From assembly GCF_007558825.1 (NCBI RefSeq), contig NZ_VLTK01000016.1:355-64354 (forward strand): a stretch of DNA of 64,000 nt, in the 5' to 3' direction. This DNA is from Brevibacterium aurantiacum. Its GTDB lineage: Bacteria; Actinomycetota; Actinomycetes; Actinomycetales; Brevibacteriaceae. Below are positions 19,145 through 29,712 of this stretch, piece after piece. Position 1 is the stretch's first letter. The number at the start of each line of letters is the position of its first letter. Under the pieces are notes generated by a model that was not told the DNA's origin, made no database searches, and was given only the letters and a program-made list of their open reading frames with translations. The position numbers and the translations under genes are program-made.

Positions 19145-19540
19145 ATGAGCTTCGACGCACGCCACATCTCGCAGACGATCCACACAGACCCCTCCGACAT
19201 CGCGGTCTTCGCCGGCAATCCGGCCAACCTCCCACAGTGGGCGGCCGGTCTGAGCGAAGGCATCCGCAATGAGGCCGGACGCTGGATCACCGATTCGCCG
19301 ATGGGCGAAGTCGAGGTCAGCTTCCGGCCCGGAATCGAGTTCGGGATCCTCGACCACGACGTGATCTTCCCCGACGGCACCACCGTGCACAATCCGCTGC
19401 GTGTGCTCCATAACGACGATGTCAGCGAGGTCGTCTTCACCGTCTACCGCCTTCCGAACGTCAGCGATGAGGAATTCGCCCGCGACATCGAAGCCGTGCG
19501 GAAGGATCTGGAACGACTCCGCGATGTCCTCGAAGGCTGA
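19145..19540 (+). CDS. SRPBCC-type small protein
   Basis: The 131-residue sequence resembles START/polyketide-cyclase-like ligand-binding proteins: an N-terminal strand and helix (DIAVFAGNPANLPQWAAGLSEGI), alternating strands (MGEVEVSFRPGIEFGILDHDV, EVVFTVYRL) and a long C-terminal helix (DEEFARDIEAVRKDLERLRDVL). The ligand is unknown. Its last codons overlap the likely start of the downstream acyltransferase by 17 bases, which suggests co-translation. Confidence 0.7.
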   Translation: MSFDARHISQTIHTDPSDIAVFAGNPANLPQWAAGLSEGIRNEAGRWITDSPMGEVEVSFRPGIEFGILDHDVIFPDGTTVHNPLRVLHNDDVSEVVFTVYRLPNVSDEEFARDIEAVRKDLERLRDVLEG

Positions 19541-20675
19541 CCATTCGAATGCTCCCCTAGCCCCTGTTGCATCCCTAGGGTGGGGGCACCGGTTCATCAA
19601 TGCCGCCATGCGCACTGTGTATTTCGGTCGCATCCGCGTCCACGACGTCAGTGGCGAGCCCGCCGCCCGGCACAAGTCCGCCGACCGCGAGGAATCCCCG
19701 AGCGGCACCACCACACGAGCGACCCCTCGCCCGCGCCTCATCATCTCCAGCCACCGCAATGGAGCCATCGACGGTCATCAGGTGCTCGCCGCATTCCCGC
19801 GAGCGCAGTTCCTCATCTCGATCCAGCTCATCCGCAGCTGGTTCCTGCGTCTCTTCATCGCCGGCATCCCCGTCGTCCGACCCAAGGACGTCGAACGCTA
19901 CAACCTCGATCCCACATCGGTAGCCAGCCCGGTCGAAGCCGGCACTGCACACCTTCGCCGGGGCGGTGACCTGGGAATCTTCCCCGAAGCCAGCAGCGAA
20001 TGGGGCCACCGACCCCAACCCTACAAATCTGGTGCTGCCCGCATCGCCTGCACCCTGCGCGAGGAGGGCATCGATCTCGAGGTGATCCCGGTGGGCCTGT
20101 TCTACTCGACTCCTGACAGGTTCCGCTCCCGCGCCGAGGTGGTCCGCGGAAAGTCGATCACGATTCCGGCCCGCAATGGCCAGGAGCGATCCGTATGGGA
20201 GGCCGAGGTCGCCTCGGCGATGGGATCGGCCCTTGATGAGATCTCGGTGAACTGTCCCGACGAAGAGACCTTCGAGCGGATCCAGGCGAAGGCGCTCAAT
20301 GTCGCCCGCAGCACACCGGGCAGAGCGGCCACGTTCGCGAAGGCGTTTCTGGACCTGCAGGGTGACGCCTCCACTGCCGCAGCCGACGGGCCACCCGCCG
20401 CGGCGGGCCCTGCGATCACGGTGCTGCGCTGGGTCGGGATCGCGCTCATGTGGCTCTTCGCCCCCGTACTCGCGGCAGCTGCCCTTGCCGGATCGCGCGC
20501 GGACGGTCGCAATACTGTCACATTCTTCCGCCTCCTCGGCGGCTTCGCAGCGGTTATGGTCTGGGTACCAGCACTCATCGTTGCTGTGTTCTTCTGGCCC
20601 CTGGTCATAGGAATCGGCATCGTCAGTGCGGTCTGCGGCTGGCTGCTTCTGGGCCTGCGTCGCTTCCGTCTGTGA
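19524..20675 (+). CDS. PlsC-like lysophospholipid acyltransferase with C-terminal membrane segments
   Basis: The protein probably acylates a lysophosphatidate-like acceptor at the membrane. The HRNGAID sequence (about residue 77) resembles the acyltransferase HX4D block with one extra residue, and IFPEASSEWG (about 152-161) corresponds to the FPEGTR block. Two hydrophobic segments near the C-terminus (ALMWLFAPVLAAAALAG and a later VWVPALIVAVFFW stretch) anchor it. I chose the ATG at 19524, which overlaps the preceding gene; the ATG at 19608 is the next option. The dikinase-like gene follows 52 bases later. Confidence 0.78.
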   Translation: MSSKADHSNAPLAPVASLGWGHRFINAAMRTVYFGRIRVHDVSGEPAARHKSADREESPSGTTTRATPRPRLIISSHRNGAIDGHQVLAAFPRAQFLISIQLIRSWFLRLFIAGIPVVRPKDVERYNLDPTSVASPVEAGTAHLRRGGDLGIFPEASSEWGHRPQPYKSGAARIACTLREEGIDLEVIPVGLFYSTPDRFRSRAEVVRGKSITIPARNGQERSVWEAEVASAMGSALDEISVNCPDEETFERIQAKALNVARSTPGRAATFAKAFLDLQGDASTAAADGPPAAAGPAITVLRWVGIALMWLFAPVLAAAALAGSRADGRNTVTFFRLLGGFAAVMVWVPALIVAVFFWPLVIGIGIVSAVCGWLLLGLRRFRL

Positions 20676-20727
20676 CCCGATCGACCACCGCCCCTTCGGC
20701 CCATCTGAGACATCTCTAGGAGCTCTC

Positions 20728-23343
20728 GTGACACTCACCCTCGGCTTCACCGATCCTCTCGCCACCGAACTTGCGACCAGCGGCGGCAAGGGCGCCAGCC
20801 TCGCGAAGTCCGCGCGGAATCTGCCCGTGCCCGGCGGCTTCATCGTCACCGCCGACGCCTACACACAATTCGTCGCACCCCTGCAGTCGCGGATCAGTGA
20901 GCTCATGGACACAGACCACCCCGCCGAGGCGATCGGCGATCTCATCCGGCGCACCCCGGTCCCCGATGCCTGGCTCGCCGACTTCGCGGCGGCGGCCCAG
21001 GCTGCCGGCCTGAACGGCAAGGCGGTGGCGGTCCGTTCCTCGGGGACCATGGAGGATCTGCCCGGGGCGGCCTTCGCCGGGCAGCACGACACCTACCTCG
21101 GGGTTCGCGGAACGCAGTCCATCGCCGAGGCGGTGCGCGACTGTTATGCCTCCCTGTGGAATCCGCACGCCTTCCGCTACCGTCAGCAGCTCGGCGTCGA
21201 ACAGCTGGAGGCGAAGATGGCCGTCGTCGTTCAGCTCATGGTCGCAGTCGGGGCTGAGGAGGCTGCCGGGGTCGCGTTCTCCGTCGACCCGGTGCGCGGC
21301 AACACGGACGAAGTCCTCATCAATGCGGCGTTCGGACTGGGCGAGACCGTCGTCGGCGGGGAGGAACCCGTCGACGAATTCCGGATCGCCCGCGCCGACG
21401 GAACCCAGATCGCGGCTGAGATCGCGGACAAGCCGAAGGCCCTCGTCATGCGTGAGCCTGCGGAAGCCGACGATGTTGACGACGACGGGCGCGGGGATCA
21501 CAACGGACAGGACGAACACGGCGATGCGCGGACGAGGGAGGTCCACCTCGGCGACGATCAGCGGACCCGTCCGGCACTGACTGCGGAGCAGGCTCGAACG
21601 GTGGCCGAACTCTCCGTGCTCGCGGAGGATCATTTCGGTTTCCCGCAGGACATCGAGTGGGCCTTCAGCGGTGACGACCTCTTCCTCCTGCAGTCGCGGC
21701 CGATCACTCGCGTCGCACCCCGCTGGACCCGTGACGAATCCGCCGAACGATTCCCCACCCCGGTCACGCCTCTGACCTGGGACCTTGTCGAGGCAGGATT
21801 CCACTGCTCACTCAACCACAGCTTCGACCTCATGGGTCTGCCGCCCTTCGACGACAAGTGGTTCGTGATGCGTGACTTCTACATCTACGGCAACCAGACG
21901 GCCGTCGATCTCTACGCCGGGAGACTGCCGACGAAGATGCTCTCCAGCGTGGAGACCATCACCGAATCGCTGCCGGAGATCGCTTCTCAGTTCGGTTGGG
22001 TGCAGGAACTTCCTGTGCGGTGGATGCGGGACCTCGACACGTATCTCATGGGCATCGGCAAGCTCTCCCACGAACCGCTCGAGGACAAGTCGCTGGCCGA
22101 AGTGTGGAAGCACGTGATCGCCATCAGCGACCTCGGCACGGAGTACTTCCGCCCCAACATCGCGATCTCCCTGACTCAGCAGACACTTTACGGTGCGCTC
22201 TCGCACATGCTCGAGATGGCATTGGACAAGGAGACCGCGCGCCTCGTATTCGAGCGACTGCTGGCATCGACGGACACGAAGACCTCGCAGGTCAATGCCG
22301 AAATCTGGGAGCTCTCACGCATTGTGCGCGGCAATCCCGAACTGTCGTCGACGCTGCGCAGCCACACTGGCGAGGACGGGCTGGCGGTCCTCGGTGACTT
22401 CCCCGAGTTCTTCAATGAGTTTGCGACCTTCCTCGCCAAGCACGGCCATCGGGAACTCGACTTCGACGCCTACCATCCGACTTGGGTCGAGGCACCGCAC
22501 ATCGTCCTGGATCAGGTCCGTCTGCTGGCCGATCGAGCTGAGAACGCCTCGGCGGACTCCGATCTGGAGCGCAAGGTCCTGCAGGCCGAGACCGAGCGGG
22601 CCGTGGTCAATGCCGCCCCGGAGAAGCTGCGCTATCTGGTGCAGGAGGTCATCCGCCTGGCACGTTCGTACACGGCGCTCGATGATCTGGAGCACTACCA
22701 GACCACACGCCTGACGCTGCCGATGCGCAGGGCCCTGCGCGAGCTGGGTCAGAGACTTGTCGACCAAGGTGTCCTCACCGACCCCATGGACGTCTACTTC
22801 ATCGATTTCGAGCCTCTCGACGCAGCGATCCGCGCCGGTGACGGGCAGTACTCCCCCGCCGGAGATTCCGCTGACCCCGGCAACGGGCAGCACTCCCCCG
22901 CCGAGGCTCTGGCCGGTCTGACTGCGATCGCGAAGAAGAACAAGGCCGGGTATCAGGAAGCAGTCGAGAGAACCCCCGAGTGGGAGCACGGACGTGCGCC
23001 CGAGGCCGGTGATGACACGGACGGCGACTTCATCAAGGGAACTGCCGGCAGTCCCGGCGAGGTCACGGGCGAGGTCTTCGTCGTCCACAGTCCCGAGGAC
23101 TTCTCATCCTTCCCTGACGGGGCGATCCTCGTCGCCCGAACCACGAACCCGGCCTGGACGGCTCTGTTCTACCAGGCCAGCGGCGTCATCACGGAAAGCG
23201 GCGGTGCGCTCTCCCACGGTGCGGTCACGGCCCGTGAGCTGGGCCTGCCCGCGGTCATGGCCGTCCGGGATGCCACCAGCCGCTTCACCTCGGGACAGAC
23301 GGTGAGCGTCAACGGCAGCAACGGCACAGTGACACCGAGCTGA
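20728..23343 (+). CDS. PEP-synthase-like dikinase of rifampin-phosphotransferase architecture
   Basis: A GTG at 20728 with AGGAG upstream starts a protein of 871 residues. It begins with an ATP-grasp PEP/pyruvate-binding domain (GGKGASLAKSARNLPVPGGFIV, SSGTMEDLPGAAFAGQHDTYLG, GVAFSVDPVRGNTDEVLINAAFGLGE), has a long middle domain, and ends with the swivelling phosphohistidine domain (TESGGALSHGAVTARELGLPAVM, His near residue 830). True PEP synthases carry a further TIM barrel after that domain; it is absent here. ATP-grasp, substrate and terminal His domains in this order are those of rifampin phosphotransferases. The substrate is unproven. An Asp-rich insertion lies at about residues 247-280. 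Confidence 0.82.
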   Translation: MTLTLGFTDPLATELATSGGKGASLAKSARNLPVPGGFIVTADAYTQFVAPLQSRISELMDTDHPAEAIGDLIRRTPVPDAWLADFAAAAQAAGLNGKAVAVRSSGTMEDLPGAAFAGQHDTYLGVRGTQSIAEAVRDCYASLWNPHAFRYRQQLGVEQLEAKMAVVVQLMVAVGAEEAAGVAFSVDPVRGNTDEVLINAAFGLGETVVGGEEPVDEFRIARADGTQIAAEIADKPKALVMREPAEADDVDDDGRGDHNGQDEHGDARTREVHLGDDQRTRPALTAEQARTVAELSVLAEDHFGFPQDIEWAFSGDDLFLLQSRPITRVAPRWTRDESAERFPTPVTPLTWDLVEAGFHCSLNHSFDLMGLPPFDDKWFVMRDFYIYGNQTAVDLYAGRLPTKMLSSVETITESLPEIASQFGWVQELPVRWMRDLDTYLMGIGKLSHEPLEDKSLAEVWKHVIAISDLGTEYFRPNIAISLTQQTLYGALSHMLEMALDKETARLVFERLLASTDTKTSQVNAEIWELSRIVRGNPELSSTLRSHTGEDGLAVLGDFPEFFNEFATFLAKHGHRELDFDAYHPTWVEAPHIVLDQVRLLADRAENASADSDLERKVLQAETERAVVNAAPEKLRYLVQEVIRLARSYTALDDLEHYQTTRLTLPMRRALRELGQRLVDQGVLTDPMDVYFIDFEPLDAAIRAGDGQYSPAGDSADPGNGQHSPAEALAGLTAIAKKNKAGYQEAVERTPEWEHGRAPEAGDDTDGDFIKGTAGSPGEVTGEVFVVHSPEDFSSFPDGAILVARTTNPAWTALFYQASGVITESGGALSHGAVTARELGLPAVMAVRDATSRFTSGQTVSVNGSNGTVTPS

Positions 23344-23401
23344 GGCCCGCCTCGGCGAGGTCGGCTCGCGAGTGCACGACCGCCTCGGCGAGGGCCATAA
23401 T
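23344..23401. other. Convergent spacer with two CCTCGGCGAGG motifs
   Basis: The short gap between the convergent dikinase and permease genes contains the 11-mer at 23350-23360 and again at 23383-23393. Flanking GGCCC/GGGCC could pair, so it may act as a bidirectional terminator, but the stem is imperfect. Confidence 0.4.
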
Positions 23402-24823
23402 CTATACCGCCTGGAGAGCGTCCACGGGGCTGATCGACGTGGCCGCGCGAGCCGGAGCACGGCTGGCGGCGAGCACGGCCAGAAGCGAGCCGGCGACGAC
23501 GGAGATGATGACCCACCAGGGCACGGACGGAGCGAAGAATCCGGTCAGCGGGGACAGCAGAACCAGGGCACCGATCCAACCGAATGCGATGCCGAGGGGC
23601 ACCGCGACCAGGCAGGCGGTCACGCTCAGCTGCATGCCCTCGGCCACGATCATGCGTCGGACCCATCGCGGCGTCTGACCGAGGGCCATGAGCAGACCGA
23701 TCTCCTGTGTGCGCTGCCGCACGGAGAGCGTGAGCGCGTTCGCGACTCCGATGACGGCGATGATGACGGAGAAGAGGACCATGCCGAGGAAGAACATCAT
23801 CGTCTGGTCGATGATGGTCTTCAGCACATCCTCGAAGCCGCCCCACCCCTCGTCCCCGAGCGATTCAGCGTAGTCGAGAAGCTGGTCTCGAAATGTCGTC
23901 ATGGCCGTGGCGAACATGACGATGAGGGTGATGCCGATGACGAGACCGATCACCGTGCGCGCATTGCGAGTGGGGTGACGAGCGATCGTCGAGGCAGCCA
24001 GACGTGCGGTTGCCGTTCGGCCGAGCAGCCACCCGGTGAGCGCCTGCAGCGGAGGCAGGATCCAGGGATTGCCGACGATGACACCGACGAAGGTCAGAGC
24101 GGCACCGACGGCGACGAGGAGCACGCCGAGGACACTCACCGTGTTTCCGCTGGCACCGATGACGCCGCTGATGAGAAGGGTAATTCCCATGGACAGCAGG
24201 ATGAGTGCACCCGCCAGGGCCCCCATCGATGCACGCGTATCCTCGGGCCGACGCTCGACAGCCTGCGAGGTGGCCTCGATCGGTGAGATGCCGCTGATGC
24301 GTTGGGCACCCAGATACGCTGAGAACCAGGTCACGACGATGGTCGCGGCCCCCGGGAGGAACATCATGGGACTGAGAAGATCTGGCTCCACGGTGATCTG
24401 TCCGCCGAGGAAGGCCGTCGTACCCTGCGCGAGAGCGGTGGAGACGAGGAACGCAGCGATGGCGCTGGGTATCGAAACGAGCAGCCCCTCCACCGAGGCG
24501 GCCCGGCGCAGCCGTCGCGAGGACGCTCCGATGAGACGCAGCAGTGCCAGTTGACGGCTGCGACCGGCGATGATGATGGAGAACGTGTTGGCAATGACGA
24601 TGCTTGAGACGAACAGCGCGATGACGAAGAAGAGCAGCCCCACCGTTGTGAGCAGCCCCTGCGCCGTGTCTGACTCGGAGACGATCTTCGCAGAGGACAT
24701 CCAGGCTGTGAGGATTTCGATGCCCTGCATGATGACGGTGCCGAAGAGAGCAGCGATGAAGACGACGAGGAAGCTGGGTGCGAACTGGCGCGGGTTGGCC
24801 CGGAGCTCCCGCATAGGGTTCAT
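23402..24823 (-). CDS. MacB/FtsX-type ABC transporter permease
   Basis: The 473-residue membrane protein has an N-terminal helix (FLVVFIAALFGTVIM), a block of three helices near residues 75-190 and another near 320-470, as in FtsX-type permeases. The two FtsX repeats are recognisable by LFFVIALFVSSIVIANTFSI with GRSRQLALLRLIGAS, and by LGMVLFSVIIAVIGVANALTLS with RTQEIGLLMALGQT. It partners with the ATPase encoded immediately upstream, with a four-base overlap. Such pairs export peptides, lipoproteins or drugs or act in cell-envelope stress; the substrate is unknown. Confidence 0.88.
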   Translation of the reverse strand: MNPMRELRANPRQFAPSFLVVFIAALFGTVIMQGIEILTAWMSSAKIVSESDTAQGLLTTVGLLFFVIALFVSSIVIANTFSIIIAGRSRQLALLRLIGASSRRLRRAASVEGLLVSIPSAIAAFLVSTALAQGTTAFLGGQITVEPDLLSPMMFLPGAATIVVTWFSAYLGAQRISGISPIEATSQAVERRPEDTRASMGALAGALILLSMGITLLISGVIGASGNTVSVLGVLLVAVGAALTFVGVIVGNPWILPPLQALTGWLLGRTATARLAASTIARHPTRNARTVIGLVIGITLIVMFATAMTTFRDQLLDYAESLGDEGWGGFEDVLKTIIDQTMMFFLGMVLFSVIIAVIGVANALTLSVRQRTQEIGLLMALGQTPRWVRRMIVAEGMQLSVTACLVAVPLGIAFGWIGALVLLSPLTGFFAPSVPWWVIISVVAGSLLAVLAASRAPARAATSISPVDALQAV

Positions 24824-25662
24824 CGGCGCCCCCCGGTCTCCGAGGCATACTGCGGGGACCGTGCGGGATCCTGCAGGGACCCGGCGGCTGCGTTCTCCGC
24901 GGCCTCGGCCTTCGCGTCGAGATCGAGCATCGTCTGTGCAATCACCTCGGCGCTGATCGAGTCGTTGAGCTCTGAGACGGGAGTGCCGTCGGCGATGAAC
25001 ACGACGCGGTCGGCATAGGCGGCCACGATCGGATCATGAGTCACGAGCACGATCGACTGTCCGAGCTCGCGCACGGCCTCGGACATGATGGCCATGACCT
25101 CGCGCCCCGACCGACCGTCGAGGTTGCCGGTCGGTTCGTCGGCGAAGAGGATGTCTGGTCTCGTGGCCAGGGCACGGGCGATGGCGGTGCGCTGCTGCTG
25201 TCCGCCCGAGATCTCACTGGGCCGATGCTTGAGCCGCTCGTCGAGACCGAGCCGCTTGATGATGCTGGAGATCCAGGCGCGTTCATCGGAATTGGGCCTG
25301 CGATCATCGAGCTCGAAGGGCAGCACGATGTTCTCCCTGACAGTGAGGGTCGGCACGAGGTTGAAGGCCTGGAACACGAATCCGATCCGCCGCCGACGCA
25401 AGGCCGTGAGCTCGTCCTCGTGCAATGCAGTGATCTCACCCTCACCGATGTGCACTGTGCCCGAGCTCGGCCGGTCGAGTCCGGCGAGAATGTGCATGAG
25501 CGTGGATTTGCCCGAGCCCGAGGGCCCCATCACGGCCGTCAGCCGAGCGGGGGCGATATCGAGGGAGACCTGGTTGAGAGCGACCAGCGCTGCCCCGTCG
25601 GGATCAAAGATCTTCGAGACATTGCGAAGCTGAGCGATGGGCATCGGTGAGGCGGTCGTCAT
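24820..25662 (-). CDS. MacB/LolD-type ABC transporter ATP-binding protein
   Basis: The ATG at 25662 is chosen because AGGGA lies just upstream. The protein has Walker A GPSGSGKSTL, the signature ISGGQQQRTAIARALA, Walker B ILFADEPTGNLDGRSG and a switch histidine in VLVTHD. The EPTGNLD motif is typical of the LolD/MacB/FtsE branch. The C-terminal 50 residues are Ala-rich. It forms an operon with the FtsX-like permease. An ACTGATCAGT palindrome lies upstream at 25737-25746. Confidence 0.88.
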   Translation of the reverse strand: MTTASPMPIAQLRNVSKIFDPDGAALVALNQVSLDIAPARLTAVMGPSGSGKSTLMHILAGLDRPSSGTVHIGEGEITALHEDELTALRRRRIGFVFQAFNLVPTLTVRENIVLPFELDDRRPNSDERAWISSIIKRLGLDERLKHRPSEISGGQQQRTAIARALATRPDILFADEPTGNLDGRSGREVMAIMSEAVRELGQSIVLVTHDPIVAAYADRVVFIADGTPVSELNDSISAEVIAQTMLDLDAKAEAAENAAAGSLQDPARSPQYASETGGRR

Positions 25663-25736
25663 AAGGTCCCTACATTGCTGCGTCAAACTGTCTCATCCAG
25701 ACTAACGACCCGCAACGACAAGAAACATAGGATCTG

Positions 25737-25746
25737 ACTGATCAGT
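25737..25746. promoter_or_regulatory. Possible operator palindrome upstream of the ABC exporter
   Basis: ACTGATCAGT is a 10-bp perfect palindrome about 75 bases upstream of the ATPase start. It could bind a TetR- or MarR-type regulator, but no such gene is adjacent, and a palindrome of this length can occur by chance. Confidence 0.3.
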
Positions 25747-25830
25747 AGGTGTGAGCCGCCTGTGCAATTCGCGTAGTGTGTGAGCTTGGATGTCGACCAG
25801 CTTGCCGGCCGGCTCACCAGCTGATCGTGA

Positions 25831-25873
25831 ATACACGTGTGGCCCGGAACAGTGTTCCGGGCCACACGTGTAT
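25831..25873 (-). terminator. Terminator of groESL
   Basis: A perfect 21-bp stem (25831-25851 with 25853-25873) lies 45 bases beyond the groEL stop. It is nearly loopless as DNA; in RNA the apex would open to a small loop. It could act in both directions. Confidence 0.8.
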
Positions 25874-25918
25874 CAGTTCAGCGCAGTCGCTGCGCGCCGA
25901 TGCGAATCAGATGGGGAC

Positions 25919-27535
<1,617 letters not shown>

Positions 27536-27544
27536 TCAGGGGAT

Positions 27545-27838
27545 TCAGCCGATGACGGCGAGCACGTCACGAGCCGAGAGCACGAGGAACTCTTCTCCTG
27601 CGTACTTGACTTCGGTGCCGCCGAACTTGGAGTAGATGACCTTGTCGCCGATGGCCACGTCAACTGGGACGCGGTTTCCGTTGTCAGCAACGCGGCCTGG
27701 GCCCACTGCGACAACTTCGCCTTCCTGAGGCTTTTCCTTGGCGGTTTCGGGAATGACCAGACCACTGGCGGTAGTCTGCTCTGCTTCGACCTGACGGATG
27801 ACAATCCGATCTTCGAGTGGCTTGATGGAGACCGACAT
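27545..27838 (-). CDS. groES: Co-chaperonin GroES
   Basis: The 97-residue lid subunit starts at the ATG at 27838, where [14 protein letters not shown] matches the family N-terminus and an AAGGGAGAGGG Shine-Dalgarno lies upstream. The mobile-loop region ([23 protein letters not shown]) and [24 protein letters not shown] are intact. A frame reaching 27868 is not supported. The two CIRCE elements and promoter upstream drive groES and groEL together. Confidence 0.96.
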   Translation of the reverse strand: MSVSIKPLEDRIVIRQVEAEQTTASGLVIPETAKEKPQEGEVVAVGPGRVADNGNRVPVDVAIGDKVIYSKFGGTEVKYAGEEFLVLSARDVLAVIG

Positions 27839-27949
27839 ATCGGGCCCTCTCCCTTCGCTGGGGTTCAATTCTTCTTTGAGTCAGACGGCGGCGTATGCCA
27901 TGATCCACTCGTCGTCGCGGGTGCCGAGCGGATCGACCGTCTCATAAAA

Positions 27950-27976
27950 CTGGCACTCAATGAGTGCTAGTGCTAA
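27950..27976 (-). promoter_or_regulatory. Second CIRCE element (HrcA operator)
   Basis: On the minus strand TTAGCACTA, nine bases, then GAGTGCCAG gives the CIRCE 9-9-9 layout with one change in each arm. It covers the predicted transcription start just downstream of the -10 box. Confidence 0.8.
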
Positions 27977-27980
27977 TTCG

Positions 27981-28009
27981 ACTTTAGAACGCTCTTAGCA
28001 CTCGGTCAA
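27981..28009 (-). promoter_or_regulatory. groESL promoter
   Basis: On the minus strand TTGACC (28004-28009) and TAAAGT (27981-27986) are separated by 17 bases. The -35 box lies inside the spacer of the upstream CIRCE, so HrcA bound there would block RNA polymerase directly. Confidence 0.75.
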
Positions 28010-28021
28010 CTCGAGTGCCAA
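27995..28021 (-). promoter_or_regulatory. First CIRCE element (HrcA operator)
   Basis: TTAGCACTC (27995-28003), nine bases, then GAGTGCCAA (28013-28021) matches the CIRCE consensus TTAGCACTC-N9-GAGTGCTAA with one mismatch. It overlaps the -35 region of groESL. Confidence 0.92.
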
Positions 28022-28127
28022 GGATTGTCCACGCTCTGGGCGAAACTCCGAGAAAGGTGCTCGAAGACGGCCCGGCGACGTTAAAGCTGGACCACTTTCC
28101 CGTGCAAGATGGCCCTCTCGTGAATGC

Positions 28128-28166
28128 AAGTACGGACCCGGGAGGTGGTCTCCCGGGTCCGTACTT
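28128..28166 (-). terminator. Terminator downstream of rpfB
   Basis: A perfect 17-bp stem (28128-28144 with 28150-28166) has a five-base loop and is about 70 bases beyond the rpfB stop. The T-run lies on the plus-strand side. It separates rpfB from the groESL promoter region. Confidence 0.8.
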
Positions 28167-28236
28167 TTGGCTGCCGCCTGTGACTTGATCGCTTCAGGTC
28201 AGCGGTGGCACTTCAGGCCAGCGCTTGCGCTCTGGA

Positions 28237-29472
28237 TCAGGCGCAGGCCCACTGTCCCCAGCCGGCTTCAGCCTGCAGCTTCTTGGCACGATCGAACTGC
28301 TCCTGTGGGCTGGCATCGATCGGGTTGCCGCTGCCGCCCATGGCCTCCCATGTAGCTTGCTTGAACTGGAACAGGCCGAAGTGGGCGTTGTTCGACTTGT
28401 TCACTGCGCGCGGGTTGAACTGCGACTCGCACTCAGCAACCTGGTACCACTTGGATCCCGGTCCGCCGAGCATGTCCTTGATCTCCTGGGTGCTCATGTC
28501 GCCACCACCGGAGCCGCCGCCGGTGCTCTTGTCACCGTCGTCGGAGCCTCCCGAACCACTGTCAGAGCCGTCACCTGTTCCGGCGTCCGAACCGTCGGAG
28601 TCGTCTGGCTCTTCAGCAGGGGCTTCCTTCTTCTTGGTGCCCTCGATGACGACCTTGGCTTCAGGCTTGGAGAGGACCTTCTCGCCCTTCTTCTCCTTCT
28701 TCACCTCTTCGCCGTTGACGGTCTTGACCTTGTAGGAGACCTGCTTCTGGCCCACCTTGCCTTCGTCTTCGACCTTGGTCTCGCCTTCGAAGAGGGAGTC
28801 CGACTTCTTGGTCTCAGTCTTAGGCTCGATGGCCTCCTTCTCCTTGACCGTGTCGTTCTTCACGCGGTTCAGAGTGAGGACCTGGCCGTCGGAGACCTTG
28901 GAGCTGAGAGGCACAGACATGAAGTCGTCCTTGTCGAGCTTCAGCTTGGTCTCAGCGAGGGCTTCCTTGGCGGTCTCTGCTGCGGCCGAGACCTTGTGGT
29001 CCTTACCATCGGCAACGATTGTGAGATCCTTGGCGGTCGTCACATCGATGTCGTTGCCTTCATCTTTGAGTTTCTGATTCGGCTTGGTGTTGAGATCCGC
29101 GTTCTTCGCGTCCACACCGAGGTCGGCCAATGCCTGACCGACGGTGTTCGCATGCGTCGTCTCATCGCTCTTCTTGCCGTCGACGGACAGTGAGATTTCC
29201 TTCGCGGTGTTGACGGTGATCGTCATATCCCGCGAGATCTTCTTGTCTACGCCCGGCTTGATCTGGTCGTTCTTCTGGATGTCGAGGTCGCGGCTGTCGA
29301 GGACGTCCCCCACGGTTCCACCGAAGGTCCGGACTTCCTCGGACTGACCATTGACATCCAATGTCACTGGCTTGTTCATGGTGACCACGGCGCCCGTGCC
29401 ACCCACGAGTCCGGTAATCACGACCGCCTGTGCAGCAATTTGCACTTTGCGGTTCTTGAGAAAATCAATCAC
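28237..29472 (-). CDS. rpfB: Resuscitation-promoting factor RpfB
   Basis: This cell-surface muralytic enzyme cleaves peptidoglycan and promotes growth resumption. An N-terminal membrane anchor (IAAQAVVITGLVGGTGAVV) is followed by three DUF348-like repeats (KPVTLDVNGQSEEVRTFGGTVGDVL and similar at about 35, 90 and 150), a G5 domain (about 215-285, EGETKVEDEGKVGQKQVSYKVKTVNGEEV), a Ser/Gly/Asp-rich linker, and a C-terminal lysozyme-like Rpf domain (KWYQVAECESQFNPRAVN, with the catalytic Glu in AECES). The 411-residue order is that of RpfB. It is followed by tatD and metG upstream on the same strand, a conserved actinobacterial arrangement. ksgA, usually next, is not found here. Confidence 0.94.
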   Translation of the reverse strand: MIDFLKNRKVQIAAQAVVITGLVGGTGAVVTMNKPVTLDVNGQSEEVRTFGGTVGDVLDSRDLDIQKNDQIKPGVDKKISRDMTITVNTAKEISLSVDGKKSDETTHANTVGQALADLGVDAKNADLNTKPNQKLKDEGNDIDVTTAKDLTIVADGKDHKVSAAAETAKEALAETKLKLDKDDFMSVPLSSKVSDGQVLTLNRVKNDTVKEKEAIEPKTETKKSDSLFEGETKVEDEGKVGQKQVSYKVKTVNGEEVKKEKKGEKVLSKPEAKVVIEGTKKKEAPAEEPDDSDGSDAGTGDGSDSGSGGSDDGDKSTGGGSGGGDMSTQEIKDMLGGPGSKWYQVAECESQFNPRAVNKSNNAHFGLFQFKQATWEAMGGSGNPIDASPQEQFDRAKKLQAEAGWGQWACA

Positions 29473-29712
29473 AAAAATATCCCTGAGGCAGAGGTCATCA
29501 ACTCATCCACTGTAACCGATTCGTTACAAGATACGCAAAACATTACGAACATGTAACAGAGAGGGTGCCTGAGCTGGCGCTCTGACCAGGACTTCCCCGT
29601 GTTTCCGGGCTTGGTCACAATCGTGACATTTGCCCGCCGAGGTGGCTGATCGAGCGTCAACCCCACCCCCGCCGAGGCTGTCGTTGAGTCACCGCCTCAT
29701 CGAGTTCGTCGT

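Noticed and set aside
20626..20727. Upstream extension of the dikinase frame
   Set aside because: It overlaps the end of the PlsC-like gene; the GTG at 20728 has AGGAG and yields the family N-terminus.
19575..20849. 424-codon minus-strand frame opposite the PlsC-like gene
   Set aside because: Shadow frame; it spans two genes on the other strand and lacks motifs.
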